64,000 nucleotides of DNA, taken from positions 454,159-518,158 of the forward strand of contig NZ_KE383993.1 in NCBI RefSeq assembly GCF_000423245.1, given 5' to 3'. Below the pieces are notes generated by a model. It worked only from the letters and a program-made list of their open reading frames with translations, ran no database searches and was not told the DNA's origin. The stretch comes from Ligilactobacillus ceti DSM 22408 (GTDB taxonomy: Bacteria; Bacillota; Bacilli; Lactobacillales; Lactobacillaceae). Numbering within the stretch: the stretch's first letter is position 1; every line of letters begins with the position of its first letter. Made by a program: the position numbers and the translations under genes. This document shows, piece after piece, positions 17,843 through 25,820 of the stretch.

Positions 17843-20446
17843 ATGGACTTAAACGATATTACAAAAGATTTAAATAAGAAATTTGCAGCTGAACTTCCTG
17901 AATTTTATAACCGACGAATTGTTATATGGATGGATCAGGAACAAGAGTTTGAAGATCTTATAGATGAAGTATCTATCGAAAATGTAAAAGTCCTTAAGAT
18001 GACCGATAATAACAAATTTTTCGTCAAAAAGACTTTATGTTTTGATGATACGGAGTCTGATTATTTGCTATATTGTCCAATTGAATTCAAGTCAAATGAA
18101 GACAATTGGATTACAGATATCTTTAAACTTAAAGGAACAGAAGATTTTAGAGCAGATAGAGTCTCTATTGAAATAGCTGAAATGGGACTGGATGATTATA
18201 GACCCTTTAGAAAAATAGTTAAACAATATAAAAAATTCTTTAATGCCAAGAAAAGACGCGAAGATATCAAGAAATTATCTAACAAGATTGATAGTGAGTC
18301 TAAATTTGTACTTGCTATTATGAGTGTTATAGCAAATTGTGAAATGATACCTGCTACTATCATTAGAGAAGTCATCAAAGCTGGGTTAGATAAAAATGAA
18401 AACTCAATCTATCAAGAAATGAAAAAATATGATATAGATAAAGCTTTCTGGGAATTAGCTAATCAAGGCAGTGGATATCATGCAGAAGATCCTTCTATTA
18501 AGGATCTCTTTGTAAGTATTTTGCTAACAGCTTCATTAAGAAATATAGATAAGTCTGTCTTTGATGACTTGGATAAGTATATTAATATCCCACAAGAAAC
18601 ATTTTGTTTTGAGTTTGTAGAAGATTGGATACGAGATACTCATGATAAAGAATTGTTTAAACAATTTTCAAAAGAGATTGCTGCAGAAATAAATCTTTAT
18701 GACAGATTAAAAGAGACTGATTTGGTGAAATTTGAAAATTCAGAGGCTTTCGAAGAAGTTGATGAAGCTATTTTGTATAAACTACTCGATAATATTGCCA
18801 ACAATATCATAGATACAGAAAGCTTGATTAAAATTGTAGAAAATAGACGAGTTATGGCTTGGCATCACGATTTTGAACATTATTATGAAGGTATTTATTA
18901 CATGGCGAAGATGAAGGAATTTTACAATCAACACCAACAATCTTTCCATGAAATAGAACCGCAAAAACTTTGGGAAAATTATGCTAATGACTTTTATATT
19001 ATGGATACTTACTATAGAAAGTTCCAAAGAGCTTTACAGGAAAGTTTAACCAATCATAATTTAAGACTGGATGATGTGTTCAAAAGAGCAAGTGAACGTG
19101 CTGAAGGTATATATAAAAACTGGTTCTTAGATAATTTACTAAACAACTGGTGTAATATAGCTGGAGAAAGTTTAGAAAAATATGGTTATATTCCAGAGTT
19201 AAATAGACAAGTCGATTTTTATCAGGATAATATCAAATATGCTAAAACAAAGATGTTTGTTATTATTTCAGATGCAATGCGTTATGAGGTTGGGGTCGAG
19301 CTTGCTGAAGAACTTAAGAAAGAAATGCAATGTCAAGTAGAAATGAATAATATGGAAGGGATTTTCCCAACTATTACACCTTTTGGAATGGCAGCCTTAC
19401 TTCCTAAAAAAGAGCTTAGTATAGATATTAAAAATGATAATATCAAGGTCTTAGCTGATCAAGAATATACAGATTCCAACTATCGAGAAAAGATACTCAA
19501 AAAAGCTAATGATAAATCTGTAACTTTAAAATATGATGATTTAATACAGATGAAACGTGACGAAAAAAAAGCTTTAGTGAAGGGTATGGATGTAGTTTAT
19601 ATTTATCATGATAGAATTGATGAAGCTGGACATGGATCTGGCAATGAAGTCTTCTCTGCTTGTGACGTTGCAATCAGCGAACTCAAAAATTTAGTTAGAA
19701 TTATTGTGAATGATTTTTCTGGTGTCAATATTATGATTACAGCAGATCACGGTTTTATCTATACTTATAATCCATTTACTGAAGAAGATAAAATCCAAAA
19801 GAAAGGCTTTGATGGTGCAGTAGCAGTTGGTAGAAGATACGCTGTTATGAATGATACTGCTGAGCCGGATTATTTGATGCCTGTGAAAATAATCGCTGAC
19901 AATCCAGGTCTGAAAGGTTTTACACCAAGAGAAAATAGCCGTATCAAAAAACAAGGCGGTGGAATTAATTTTGTTCATGGTGGTATCTCCTTACAAGAAA
20001 TGATGGTTCCGCTAATTTCTTATAAACATCTAAGAAACGCTAGCAAGACTTATCAGGAAAACAAAAATAAGTATGATACAAAACCAGTTGAACTGAAAGT
20101 TCTTTCAAATAGTAGAAAAATTAGTAATATGATATTTAAGATGTCATTTTACCAAAGTGAAATGGTGTCAGTTAATCGGGTAGCAGCTAATTTTACATTG
20201 TACTTTGTTGATGAATATGGAAGTAAAATTTCAGATGAAGTCAGAATAATTGCTGATAGAAAAAATGTAACTGATGATACAGATAGAAAGTTTGATGTTA
20301 GTTTTAACCTCAAAACTGGAAATTATAACAGTAAAAACCCTTATTACCTGATGATAATAGAAGAATCAAATCAATTACCACCTGAAAAAATAGAATTCTC
20401 TATCGATATTCCTTTTCCTACAGGTGAATTAGATTTCTTTAGTTAA
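17843..20446 (+). CDS. pglZ: BREX alkaline-phosphatase-superfamily protein PglZ
   Basis: The signature protein of all BREX types, here 867 residues. The PglZ core of the alkaline phosphatase superfamily has its metal-binding motifs at FVIISDAMRYE (Asp near 477) and ITADHGFIYT (Asp-His near 635-636). The segment YIYHDRIDEAGHGS in between is also family-typical. The last 150 residues form an Ig-like beta-rich domain. PglZ is a nuclease or phosphatase-like partner of BrxB/BrxC; its exact role in exclusion is unsettled. The upstream ATG at 17837 is only one base from GGAGG (17831-17835), whereas the ATG at 17843 has ideal spacing, so I use the latter. Five bases separate pglX and the first ATG. 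A strong terminator follows; brxL is not there. Confidence 0.95.
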   Translation: MDLNDITKDLNKKFAAELPEFYNRRIVIWMDQEQEFEDLIDEVSIENVKVLKMTDNNKFFVKKTLCFDDTESDYLLYCPIEFKSNEDNWITDIFKLKGTEDFRADRVSIEIAEMGLDDYRPFRKIVKQYKKFFNAKKRREDIKKLSNKIDSESKFVLAIMSVIANCEMIPATIIREVIKAGLDKNENSIYQEMKKYDIDKAFWELANQGSGYHAEDPSIKDLFVSILLTASLRNIDKSVFDDLDKYINIPQETFCFEFVEDWIRDTHDKELFKQFSKEIAAEINLYDRLKETDLVKFENSEAFEEVDEAILYKLLDNIANNIIDTESLIKIVENRRVMAWHHDFEHYYEGIYYMAKMKEFYNQHQQSFHEIEPQKLWENYANDFYIMDTYYRKFQRALQESLTNHNLRLDDVFKRASERAEGIYKNWFLDNLLNNWCNIAGESLEKYGYIPELNRQVDFYQDNIKYAKTKMFVIISDAMRYEVGVELAEELKKEMQCQVEMNNMEGIFPTITPFGMAALLPKKELSIDIKNDNIKVLADQEYTDSNYREKILKKANDKSVTLKYDDLIQMKRDEKKALVKGMDVVYIYHDRIDEAGHGSGNEVFSACDVAISELKNLVRIIVNDFSGVNIMITADHGFIYTYNPFTEEDKIQKKGFDGAVAVGRRYAVMNDTAEPDYLMPVKIIADNPGLKGFTPRENSRIKKQGGGINFVHGGISLQEMMVPLISYKHLRNASKTYQENKNKYDTKPVELKVLSNSRKISNMIFKMSFYQSEMVSVNRVAANFTLYFVDEYGSKISDEVRIIADRKNVTDDTDRKFDVSFNLKTGNYNSKNPYYLMIIEESNQLPPEKIEFSIDIPFPTGELDFFS

Positions 20447-20452
20447 ACCCCA

Positions 20453-20480
20453 AGCCAGCAGAATTTCTGCTGGCTTTTTA
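20453..20480 (+). terminator. Rho-independent terminator of the BREX operon
   Basis: AGCCAGCAG and CTGCTGGCT pair perfectly around AAATTT-type loop bases and are followed by five T. It lies 6 bases after the pglZ stop and therefore closes the operon where brxL would be expected. Confidence 0.9.
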
Positions 20481-20515
20481 TTGTACTTTATAGAAAATCA
20501 GATAACTATATAAAA
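20453..20515 (+). repeat. Terminator/leader repeat, copy 1
   Basis: The terminator plus the following 21-base stretch ATTGTACTTTATAGAAAATCA (20480-20500, in two overlapping blocks) and then GATAACTATA recur after the ATP-grasp gene (22154-22250). In the second copy a stretch of about 30 bases containing TATAAT is inserted between AAAATCA and GATAACTATA. Confidence 0.75.
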
Positions 20516-20623
20516 TGAAGCGGTCTATAATGTTTTTCTCAAAGATCTGTATGGATTATGGAAGAATATAACATATTACGGTAGAATAGGATTAGATTTA
20601 ACTAAATAAAGGAGTCCCAAAAG

Positions 20624-21088
20624 ATGGCAGAAAATAAGCATAAACCAGAGCAAGTTATATTGACGAATATGTGCGTCATAGAAGACGATCAGGGAAATGT
20701 TGTTGCCATAGATAAGGTAACAGGTTCATACACAGGAACTACATTTCCAGGTGGGCATATAGAGAAGAATGAGATTTTTAATGACTCAATTATTAGAGAA
20801 GTAAGAGAAGAAACAGGTCTTATAATTAAACATCCTAAGCTTAAAGGAGTCTATCATTGGTACAGAAATGATATTCACTATGTGCTATTTATCTACCACG
20901 CAAAGGACTTTACAGGAGAATTGACAAGCTCACGTGAAGGCAAGGTTTACTGGATAGAGCTTGAAGAACTAAAGAAGAAAAAGCTTGCCACAGGCACAGA
21001 ACACGTCATAACTATGATAGAAAATGATGATATAAATGAATGCTTTATGAAACCTGATGGAGATACGTATAAGGGTGAGTTGTATTGA
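20624..21088 (+). CDS. NUDIX hydrolase (MutT-like)
   Basis: A 154-residue NUDIX pyrophosphohydrolase. The full NUDIX box is present: G44-x5-E50-x7-R58-E59-V-R-E62-E63-T-G65-L, which binds the metal and cleaves nucleoside diphosphate-X substrates. The N-terminal strand VILTNMCVIEDDQGNVV and the C-terminal half WIELEELKKKKLATG fit 8-oxo-dGTP-ase-like members that are common in lactobacilli. The real substrate cannot be told. It starts 20 bases after AAAGGAG. Codon use is like the BREX genes. It could be a housecleaning enzyme carried as cargo, or part of a functional set with the ATP-grasp protein that follows about 110 bases later. Confidence 0.88.
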   Translation: MAENKHKPEQVILTNMCVIEDDQGNVVAIDKVTGSYTGTTFPGGHIEKNEIFNDSIIREVREETGLIIKHPKLKGVYHWYRNDIHYVLFIYHAKDFTGELTSSREGKVYWIELEELKKKKLATGTEHVITMIENDDINECFMKPDGDTYKGELY

Positions 21089-21201
21089 TTAGAGTTAATA
21101 CATATTAAATAAGAATACTTCTGATAGATATCGAATTATATTATTGGAATTCTTTTAACTGTTATAGTATTCATTTTAGTTTTAGGAGAGTGATTGTAGT
21201 A

Positions 21202-22104
21202 ATGGAAATAAACAGGGACATTTGTCAAAACAAAAGTCTTAATTTTATATACTGTAATCATCCGCTATATAAAAATAAAGTTGATTTTGGTTATGAAGAA
21301 GAATTTGAAATCAGCAAAAAATTAGGCAATAATTGTGCTTTATTTAGCTTTGAAGATATGGCAGATGGAAAATTAAAACTCTCTGGAGATGAAATAAAAG
21401 GTCAAGCGATTTATAGAGGTTGGATGATGAAACCTAAAATGTATAGGACTTTTTATGAAGCCTTATCTCAAAAAGGGATCGAACTTATTAATACTCCAGA
21501 AGAATATGAAAAATATCATCTTTTGCCTAATTGGTACGATGAATTTCAAAAATTAACAGCTAAATCTGTATGGACAGAGGACTTGTCAGATGAGTCGCTA
21601 AAAGAGATTTTGCAAAACTTTTCTGAAGATGTTATTGTGAAGGACTATGTAAAAAGCAGAAAACACGAATGGGATGAAGCTTGTTTTATTCCAGATGTTA
21701 AGGATGTAAATAAAGCTCTGGAAGTAATAAAGACCTTTATAAAAAGGCAAGATGAATACTTAGTAGGAGGAATTGTTCTTAGAGAATTTCTTGAATTAAA
21801 AACTATTGGACATCACGAGAAAAGTAATATGCCGATATCAGAAGAATATAGAATATTTATTTTGAATAATATTCCTATAGTGATGGATTCATATTGGCAT
21901 CACGCAGAAAGTAATTTATCATCTGAAGAAAAAGAATGGATATCAGACATTTCTAAGCAGTTGAAAAGCAAATTTGTAACCATAGACCTTGCAAGAAAAA
22001 CGGATGGAAAACTGGTTATTATGGAACTTGGAGATGGTCAAGTATCCGGACTTCAAGATATACCTGAAGATATATTTTATAATGCTTTTGAAAATTATAA
22101 ATAA
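21202..22104 (+). CDS. ATP-grasp domain protein, R2K clade (DUF4343-like)
   Basis: A protein of about 300 residues with a C-terminal ATP-grasp fold. Supporting motifs are EDVIVKDYVKSRKHEWDEACF (Lys and Arg typical of the R2K clade), VLREFLELKTIG, EEYRIFILNNIPI and the metal-binding end FVTIDLARKTDGKLVIMELGDGQVSG. The N-terminal FIYCNHPLYKNKVDFGYEEEF is also characteristic of this DUF4343-like family. ATP-grasp enzymes form amide or ester bonds through acyl-phosphates; R2K members have been proposed to modify proteins or peptides and occur in phage and defence contexts, but no substrate is known here. The frame could open at GTG 21190, but AGGAG (21184-21188) abuts that codon, so ATG 21202 is preferred. 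Confidence 0.78.
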   Translation: MEINRDICQNKSLNFIYCNHPLYKNKVDFGYEEEFEISKKLGNNCALFSFEDMADGKLKLSGDEIKGQAIYRGWMMKPKMYRTFYEALSQKGIELINTPEEYEKYHLLPNWYDEFQKLTAKSVWTEDLSDESLKEILQNFSEDVIVKDYVKSRKHEWDEACFIPDVKDVNKALEVIKTFIKRQDEYLVGGIVLREFLELKTIGHHEKSNMPISEEYRIFILNNIPIVMDSYWHHAESNLSSEEKEWISDISKQLKSKFVTIDLARKTDGKLVIMELGDGQVSGLQDIPEDIFYNAFENYK

Positions 22105-22153
22105 ACCAATTGATCAAATTAATCACCATTTAAATATTCCAAATTAAACCACC

Positions 22154-22202
22154 AGCCAGCAGGATTTCTGCTGGTTTTTATATTGTACTTTATAGAAAAT
22201 CA
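22154..22202 (+). terminator. Rho-independent terminator/leader repeat, copy 2
   Basis: AGCCAGCAG pairs with CTGCTGGTT (one G-U pair), followed by five T and then the same 21 bases as after the BREX terminator. TATAAT at 22221-22226 lies in the extra segment found only in this copy and could be part of the promoter for the MATE gene. Confidence 0.85.
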
Positions 22203-22301
22203 AAAAATGCTAAAGTTTGCTATAATAATATCAGATAACTATAAAATAAAATTAATATTGTAATCTGAATTTTAAATGTTGAACACTTAGGAGAAGAGAA
22301 A

Positions 22302-23630
22302 ATGGAAAATATTCAACTAGGAAAAGAAAGCCTGTTGAAACTTTTTATCAAATATGTTCTACCTGCCATTATTTCTATGGTAATTACAGGTATTCAAGGA
22401 ATGATAGATGGTATCTTTTTGGGGAATTATGGCAGTATCAATTCAATGGCTGCTGTCAATGTCGCTACGCCATTTATGCAACTATGGATAGGGACCGGAA
22501 TGATTATCTGTATCGGCACATTAAGTTATTTAGGTATTACCTTAGGTCAAAACGATAATGCTAAAGCCAAGGATATTTTTAAAAGTGCTGTAGTCGGACT
22601 AAGTATTATATCTATGATTATTACTGTTTTAGGCGTATGCTTTTCAGGTGATTTTGCCAGATTATTAGGTGCCAATCAAGTCCTAATGAATGATACAAAA
22701 GCCTATATCTTTACCTTTTCATTCTTTATCTTTTTTGCTACATTTATGCTTTTATTTGGCTTTGTCGATCGACTAATTGGCAAGCCGCGACTCTATTTAT
22801 ACGCTACTATTGGTGCCCTGATTACAAATATCACCGGCGATTTTATAGCTATAAAAATTCTCCATTTAGGAGTAGTCGGTGCTGCGATTGCTACAGGATT
22901 AGCATATTTAGTAGGTTTTTTAATTACATTACCACCACTTATGAAAAAATCTTCTGCTGTCAATATTTTTGATGGTAGATTTAGATTAGATATTTTTATC
23001 AAGGCATCCGTTAATGGATCATCAGAAGGTATTAGCTATTTAGCAACGGCACTTGCTTTATTTTTATTTAATCGTGCTTTTTTACAGTTTGCAGGAGAAG
23101 GTGGCATTGCTGCTTTTACCGTAATTATGTATATTCAAAATTTTGCTGTTCTTTTAATGTTTGGAGTATCTGATGGTATTTCTTCAATAGTCAGTTACAA
23201 CTATGGAGCAGGCAATCATCACAGAGTTCGCAAGGTCTTTTATCTATCAGCAGTGCTTAACTTTGTCTTTGGTTTGCTTTCGTTTTTAGTTTTATTCTAT
23301 TTTGGAGAAGATTTGATCCTGCTCTTTATTAAAGATAATCCTGCCATTTTAAAATTTGCCCTCGATGGAATGAATCTCTTTGCGCTTAATTTATTTTTCT
23401 GTGGCTTTAATATACTTCAGTCTGGCTTTAATACAGCAGTCGACAATCCTATTACTTCTATGTGGATAGCTATTAGTCGGGGCTTTCTGCTGATTCCGCT
23501 GGCAGTCCTTGTCTTGCCTCGAGTTATGGATGTCCAAGGTCTCTGGTTAGCACTTCCCATGGCAGAGCTTGGAACAGCACTTATTTGTCTCTGGATAATG
23601 TTTAAGAAAAGGGATTTATATTTTAAATAG
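22302..23630 (+). CDS. MATE family multidrug efflux transporter
   Basis: A 442-residue, 12-helix membrane protein of the MATE (MepA/NorM-like) family, which exports cationic drugs or toxic metabolites with Na+ or H+. Two homologous six-helix halves are visible: the first begins FIKYVLPAIISMVITGIQGMID and contains LGNYGSINSMAAVNVATP, the second begins IKASVNGSSEGISYLATAL and contains MFGVSDGISSIVSYNYGAG. AGGAG lies ten bases before the ATG. It has its own upstream region with TATAAT and no obvious terminator after it. Arg codons are mixed AGA and CGN. It may export a product of the neighbouring ATP-grasp enzyme, but this is inference only. Confidence 0.9.
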   Translation: MENIQLGKESLLKLFIKYVLPAIISMVITGIQGMIDGIFLGNYGSINSMAAVNVATPFMQLWIGTGMIICIGTLSYLGITLGQNDNAKAKDIFKSAVVGLSIISMIITVLGVCFSGDFARLLGANQVLMNDTKAYIFTFSFFIFFATFMLLFGFVDRLIGKPRLYLYATIGALITNITGDFIAIKILHLGVVGAAIATGLAYLVGFLITLPPLMKKSSAVNIFDGRFRLDIFIKASVNGSSEGISYLATALALFLFNRAFLQFAGEGGIAAFTVIMYIQNFAVLLMFGVSDGISSIVSYNYGAGNHHRVRKVFYLSAVLNFVFGLLSFLVLFYFGEDLILLFIKDNPAILKFALDGMNLFALNLFFCGFNILQSGFNTAVDNPITSMWIAISRGFLLIPLAVLVLPRVMDVQGLWLALPMAELGTALICLWIMFKKRDLYFK

Positions 23631-23764
23631 TTATATTGTAAACAATTAATTATCTAACTATAAGCTTTCCTTAAATTAATCTTAATTAGATAGTATTTTC
23701 AACTTGTAATTTATATAATTAAGTTGAAGGTTAGTCTTGTTATTAGTGTTTGGAGGAGGATATC

Positions 23765-24442
23765 TTGAAAAATAAAAAAGTTATTATCGTCTTTTCTGTC
23801 ATTATCGGTGTTGTTTTAGCCGTTGTTTTAGGTAAGAATCTCGTTAGTTCCAATTCCCAGCATCACTCAGATCATGCGCCGTTAGCTGATAAATATTTAA
23901 TCGCGCAATATCACGCCAAAAGTTGTGAAAATTTCAAAGTCTTTCAAAAAGATCACGAACTTGTCTTTTATAGTTATAATACGAGTGATGATCCCAAACT
24001 GAACGACCAATATCAAGTCTACAAGATGAAATGTGACCATAAAATTACGAAAGATGATATTAAAATCATTTGGGAAGATCAAAAGCATCATGTCGTGAGT
24101 CATAATAGTCCAAAAGCGACACTGATGCATGTCAAAGTCCATCACGATCAACAGTTAGTCTATGAAGGTGAATGTAATCACGCGAAAAATCATTGTAATT
24201 TCAAAGATGGCATGAAACATCATCCGGTTCCAGCGCCAGCTGCTGCTTCTCACGCGCAACAAGCTAGTGAGCATCATAATGAACCACATCATGCTAATCA
24301 AACGCCCAAACCAGCTCCTGTGGCTCCACAGCAGCATCACACAGAGGTTCAGCATCAACAACCGCAACATCATGAACCAGTGCAGCATCATCAGGCTAAA
24401 CATCACCAAAATAAACATCATCATCAAGCAAATCAACAATAA
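23765..24442 (+). CDS. Histidine-rich membrane-anchored protein of unknown function
   Basis: A 225-residue protein starting at TTG 23765, chosen because GGAGGAGGA (23752-23760) lies just upstream; the frame extends back to 23750 but that start would sit on the ribosome binding site. Residues 1-25 form one membrane helix (VIIVFSVIIGVVLAVVLG), so the rest is probably extracytoplasmic. Residues about 30-135 form a compact domain with four Cys (SCENFK, MKCDH, GECNHAKNHCNF) that could form disulfides or bind metal. The last 80 residues are very rich in His, Gln and Pro (for example QHHEPVQHHQAKHHQNKHHH). Metal buffering (Zn, Ni, Cu) at the cell surface is a reasonable guess, not shown. It has its own terminator. 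No family recognised. Confidence 0.75.
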   Translation: MKNKKVIIVFSVIIGVVLAVVLGKNLVSSNSQHHSDHAPLADKYLIAQYHAKSCENFKVFQKDHELVFYSYNTSDDPKLNDQYQVYKMKCDHKITKDDIKIIWEDQKHHVVSHNSPKATLMHVKVHHDQQLVYEGECNHAKNHCNFKDGMKHHPVPAPAAASHAQQASEHHNEPHHANQTPKPAPVAPQQHHTEVQHQQPQHHEPVQHHQAKHHQNKHHHQANQQ

Positions 24443-24455
24443 TATTAATAACTAC

Positions 24456-24492
24456 AAGCCATCACATAAATTGTTATGTGATGGCTTTTTTG
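24456..24492 (+). terminator. Rho-independent terminator after the His-rich gene
   Basis: AAGCCATCACATAA and TTATGTGATGGCTT pair perfectly around a short loop and are followed by a T-run. Confidence 0.9.
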
Positions 24493-24581
24493 AATTGTTT
24501 TATGATATGATGATAAAGAATATTATTTAAAAATATTAAGATGATAATTACATAAATCGGACTAAGGAGTTGAACGAATGT

Positions 24582-24920
24582 ATGGAGGAAATTATTAACT
24601 TTATCAAATATGTGAACTGGTTTTTATGGTTAACGAGTATTAGTGCGTTCTGTTTTATTGTGCTAGCTTTTATCACATTGCTAGATAAACCACTGGTAAT
24701 GGCTTTAATCATGGGAATCGGGTGTATGATCATTACGATGTATTTAAAAATTAAAAAAGACTATTTATTAAAGTTAGTTATTGATGATAAGATTACGAAT
24801 TTTGATTTTCTCTTTTATGCCAATATTGCGCTCTGGATTGCGATTCCTTGTTTCGTGGCAGCTTTTGTGATTCCACTTTTGCGTATGATTCGTGATACTC
24901 TGATGGGAGGTATATCATGA
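24582..24920 (+). CDS. Small membrane protein, 112 aa
   Basis: The frame opens at TTG 24570, but AAGGAG (24564-24569) touches it, so ATG 24582 (MEEIINFIKYVNWF) is the more likely start. Three or four hydrophobic helices are predicted (about 12-35, 38-55, 75-102) with a charged loop (KIKKDYLLKLVIDDKITNF). No family is recognised. Its last four bases overlap the ATGA of the next gene, so the two are translationally coupled and probably act together. Confidence 0.65.
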   Translation: MEEIINFIKYVNWFLWLTSISAFCFIVLAFITLLDKPLVMALIMGIGCMIITMYLKIKKDYLLKLVIDDKITNFDFLFYANIALWIAIPCFVAAFVIPLLRMIRDTLMGGIS

Positions 24921-25234
24921 AAAAGCTCAAAAAACAGCAACGGCGCATCAAACGTCTCAAAAGATTAAATATCACAACTTTTGTGCTAGTGATTTTCCAA
25001 TTTATCTTACAGATTATTATTCATCCGCATCAATTTAAATACGTGGCATATTTGTTGATCAGTATTTTTTGTTATTTAGCGCTTTATTATCAAGTTAAAA
25101 GCTTAGTAAAATTATTTAAAGATAATGATTATTATGATAAACACCTCGTGAATTGGAAGGTAATGTTTTTGATAGTATTGGTATTAGTTTTCATCGTGCT
25201 GGATTTTCGCGCACTCGACTTCTTATTAGGTTAA
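24917..25234 (+). CDS. Small membrane protein, 105 aa
   Basis: ATG overlaps the stop of the upstream gene (ATGA), with GGGAGG nine bases before it. The product has a strongly basic N-terminus (MKKLKKQQRRIKRLKRLN), two or three membrane helices (about 20-38, 45-62, 82-102) and one polar loop with DNDYYDKHLVNW. No family is recognised. It ends the two-gene unit at a shared bidirectional terminator. Confidence 0.65.
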   Translation: MKKLKKQQRRIKRLKRLNITTFVLVIFQFILQIIIHPHQFKYVAYLLISIFCYLALYYQVKSLVKLFKDNDYYDKHLVNWKVMFLIVLVLVFIVLDFRALDFLLG

Positions 25235-25246
25235 GTCCTCAAAGTC

Positions 25247-25293
25247 AAAAGGCCCTGAACCATACAATTAAGTATCGTTCAGAGCCTTTTTTA
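25247..25293. terminator. Bidirectional terminator between membrane pair and osmC
   Basis: AAAAGGCCCTGAACCATAC pairs with GTATCGTTCAGAGCCTTTT with two mismatches. T-rich flanks occur on both strands, serving the convergent genes. Confidence 0.85.
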
Positions 25294-25306
25294 TTTGATA
25301 ATTAAA

Positions 25307-25747
25307 TTAGTCTTTCACAACACCTGAGCAGACAACATCAACACCATTTGTTAAGTTATCGAAAACAGGGCAGCGTGATTCTACGAAACGAGTGAATTCT
25401 TCACAACGTTCTTGTGATTCATCTGTCTTAAAGTGCATTTTAAAGCGGATTTCTTGGAAACCGTTCCGGACATGTTTAGAACCTTTGAAACCAGCAAAGT
25501 CTAAATCGCCTTCTAATTCAACCCAGCAATCTTCGAAAGTGAAGTTTTGTGATTTCGCAAAAGCAGCTGCTGTAATAACTTCGCAAGCACCTAATGCACT
25601 CAACATTGCTTCAACAGGGTTCATTCCTTTATCAGATCCACCTAATGATTTTGGTTCATCTAAACGAATTTCAAAATCACGCGCTGTGGTGGAGACTTCT
25701 AAACCGATTGGAGTTTTCTTTGCGTTTGCCTTAAATGTATGTAACAT
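25307..25747 (-). CDS. OsmC/Ohr family peroxiredoxin-like protein
   Basis: A 146-residue OsmC-family protein that detoxifies organic hydroperoxides with a pair of reactive cysteines. The first Cys is C55 in LSALGACEVITAAAFA and the second C126 in ESRCPVFDNL; both are conserved in OsmC/Ohr proteins. The GMNPVEAMLSALGAC segment is diagnostic of the OsmC (rather than Ohr) branch. AGGATG precedes the ATG. The gene is read divergently from a CoA-disulfide reductase gene across a 460-base region with a cre-like site about 60 bases upstream of this start. Role in thiol/peroxide stress fits the neighbours. Confidence 0.9.
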   Translation of the reverse strand: MLHTFKANAKKTPIGLEVSTTARDFEIRLDEPKSLGGSDKGMNPVEAMLSALGACEVITAAAFAKSQNFTFEDCWVELEGDLDFAGFKGSKHVRNGFQEIRFKMHFKTDESQERCEEFTRFVESRCPVFDNLTNGVDVVCSGVVKD

Positions 25748-25806
25748 AATTTATCATCCTTTCAAAAAAACATCTTCCCTTACTACATATTTATCGTACG
25801 CTTTTA

Positions 25807-25820
25807 CGTAAGCGTTTTCA
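25807..25820 (-). promoter_or_regulatory. Candidate cre site (CcpA) upstream of osmC
   Basis: Read on the minus strand the bases are TGAAAACGCTTACG, which match the cre consensus TGWAANCGNTNWCA at all but the last position. It also lies within a palindrome ACGCTT-N6-AAGCGT (25798-25815). It sits about 60 bases before the osmC start, close to where the promoter should be, so carbon-catabolite repression is plausible. No experimental support. Confidence 0.4.

Larger units (their letters stand above)
9400..23640 (+). mobile_element. Putative defence island (BREX plus ATP-grasp/NUDIX/MATE cargo), borders approximate
   Basis: From brxA to the MATE gene all eight genes lie on the plus strand and favour AGA for arginine and ATA for isoleucine, while genes on both sides favour CGT/CGC and ATT. 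The three transcription units share duplicated terminator and leader sequences. I find no integrase, transposase, tRNA or clear direct repeats at the edges, so the mechanism of acquisition is unknown and the borders are set only by composition and gene content. Confidence 0.5.

Noticed and set aside
20447-20623. Search for brxL or its remnant right after pglZ
   Set aside because: Only the terminator, the leader repeat and the NUDIX ribosome binding site are there; no Lon-like fragment in any frame.
24220-24442. His-codon-rich stretch considered as a CRISPR-like or minisatellite repeat
   Set aside because: The CATCA-type repeats are irregular and follow codon phase, so they reflect protein composition.
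24155-24530. Opposite-strand and other-frame ORFs over the His-rich gene
   Set aside because: They are shadows of His codons (CAT/CAC read as ATG/GTG and similar) with no ribosome binding site.
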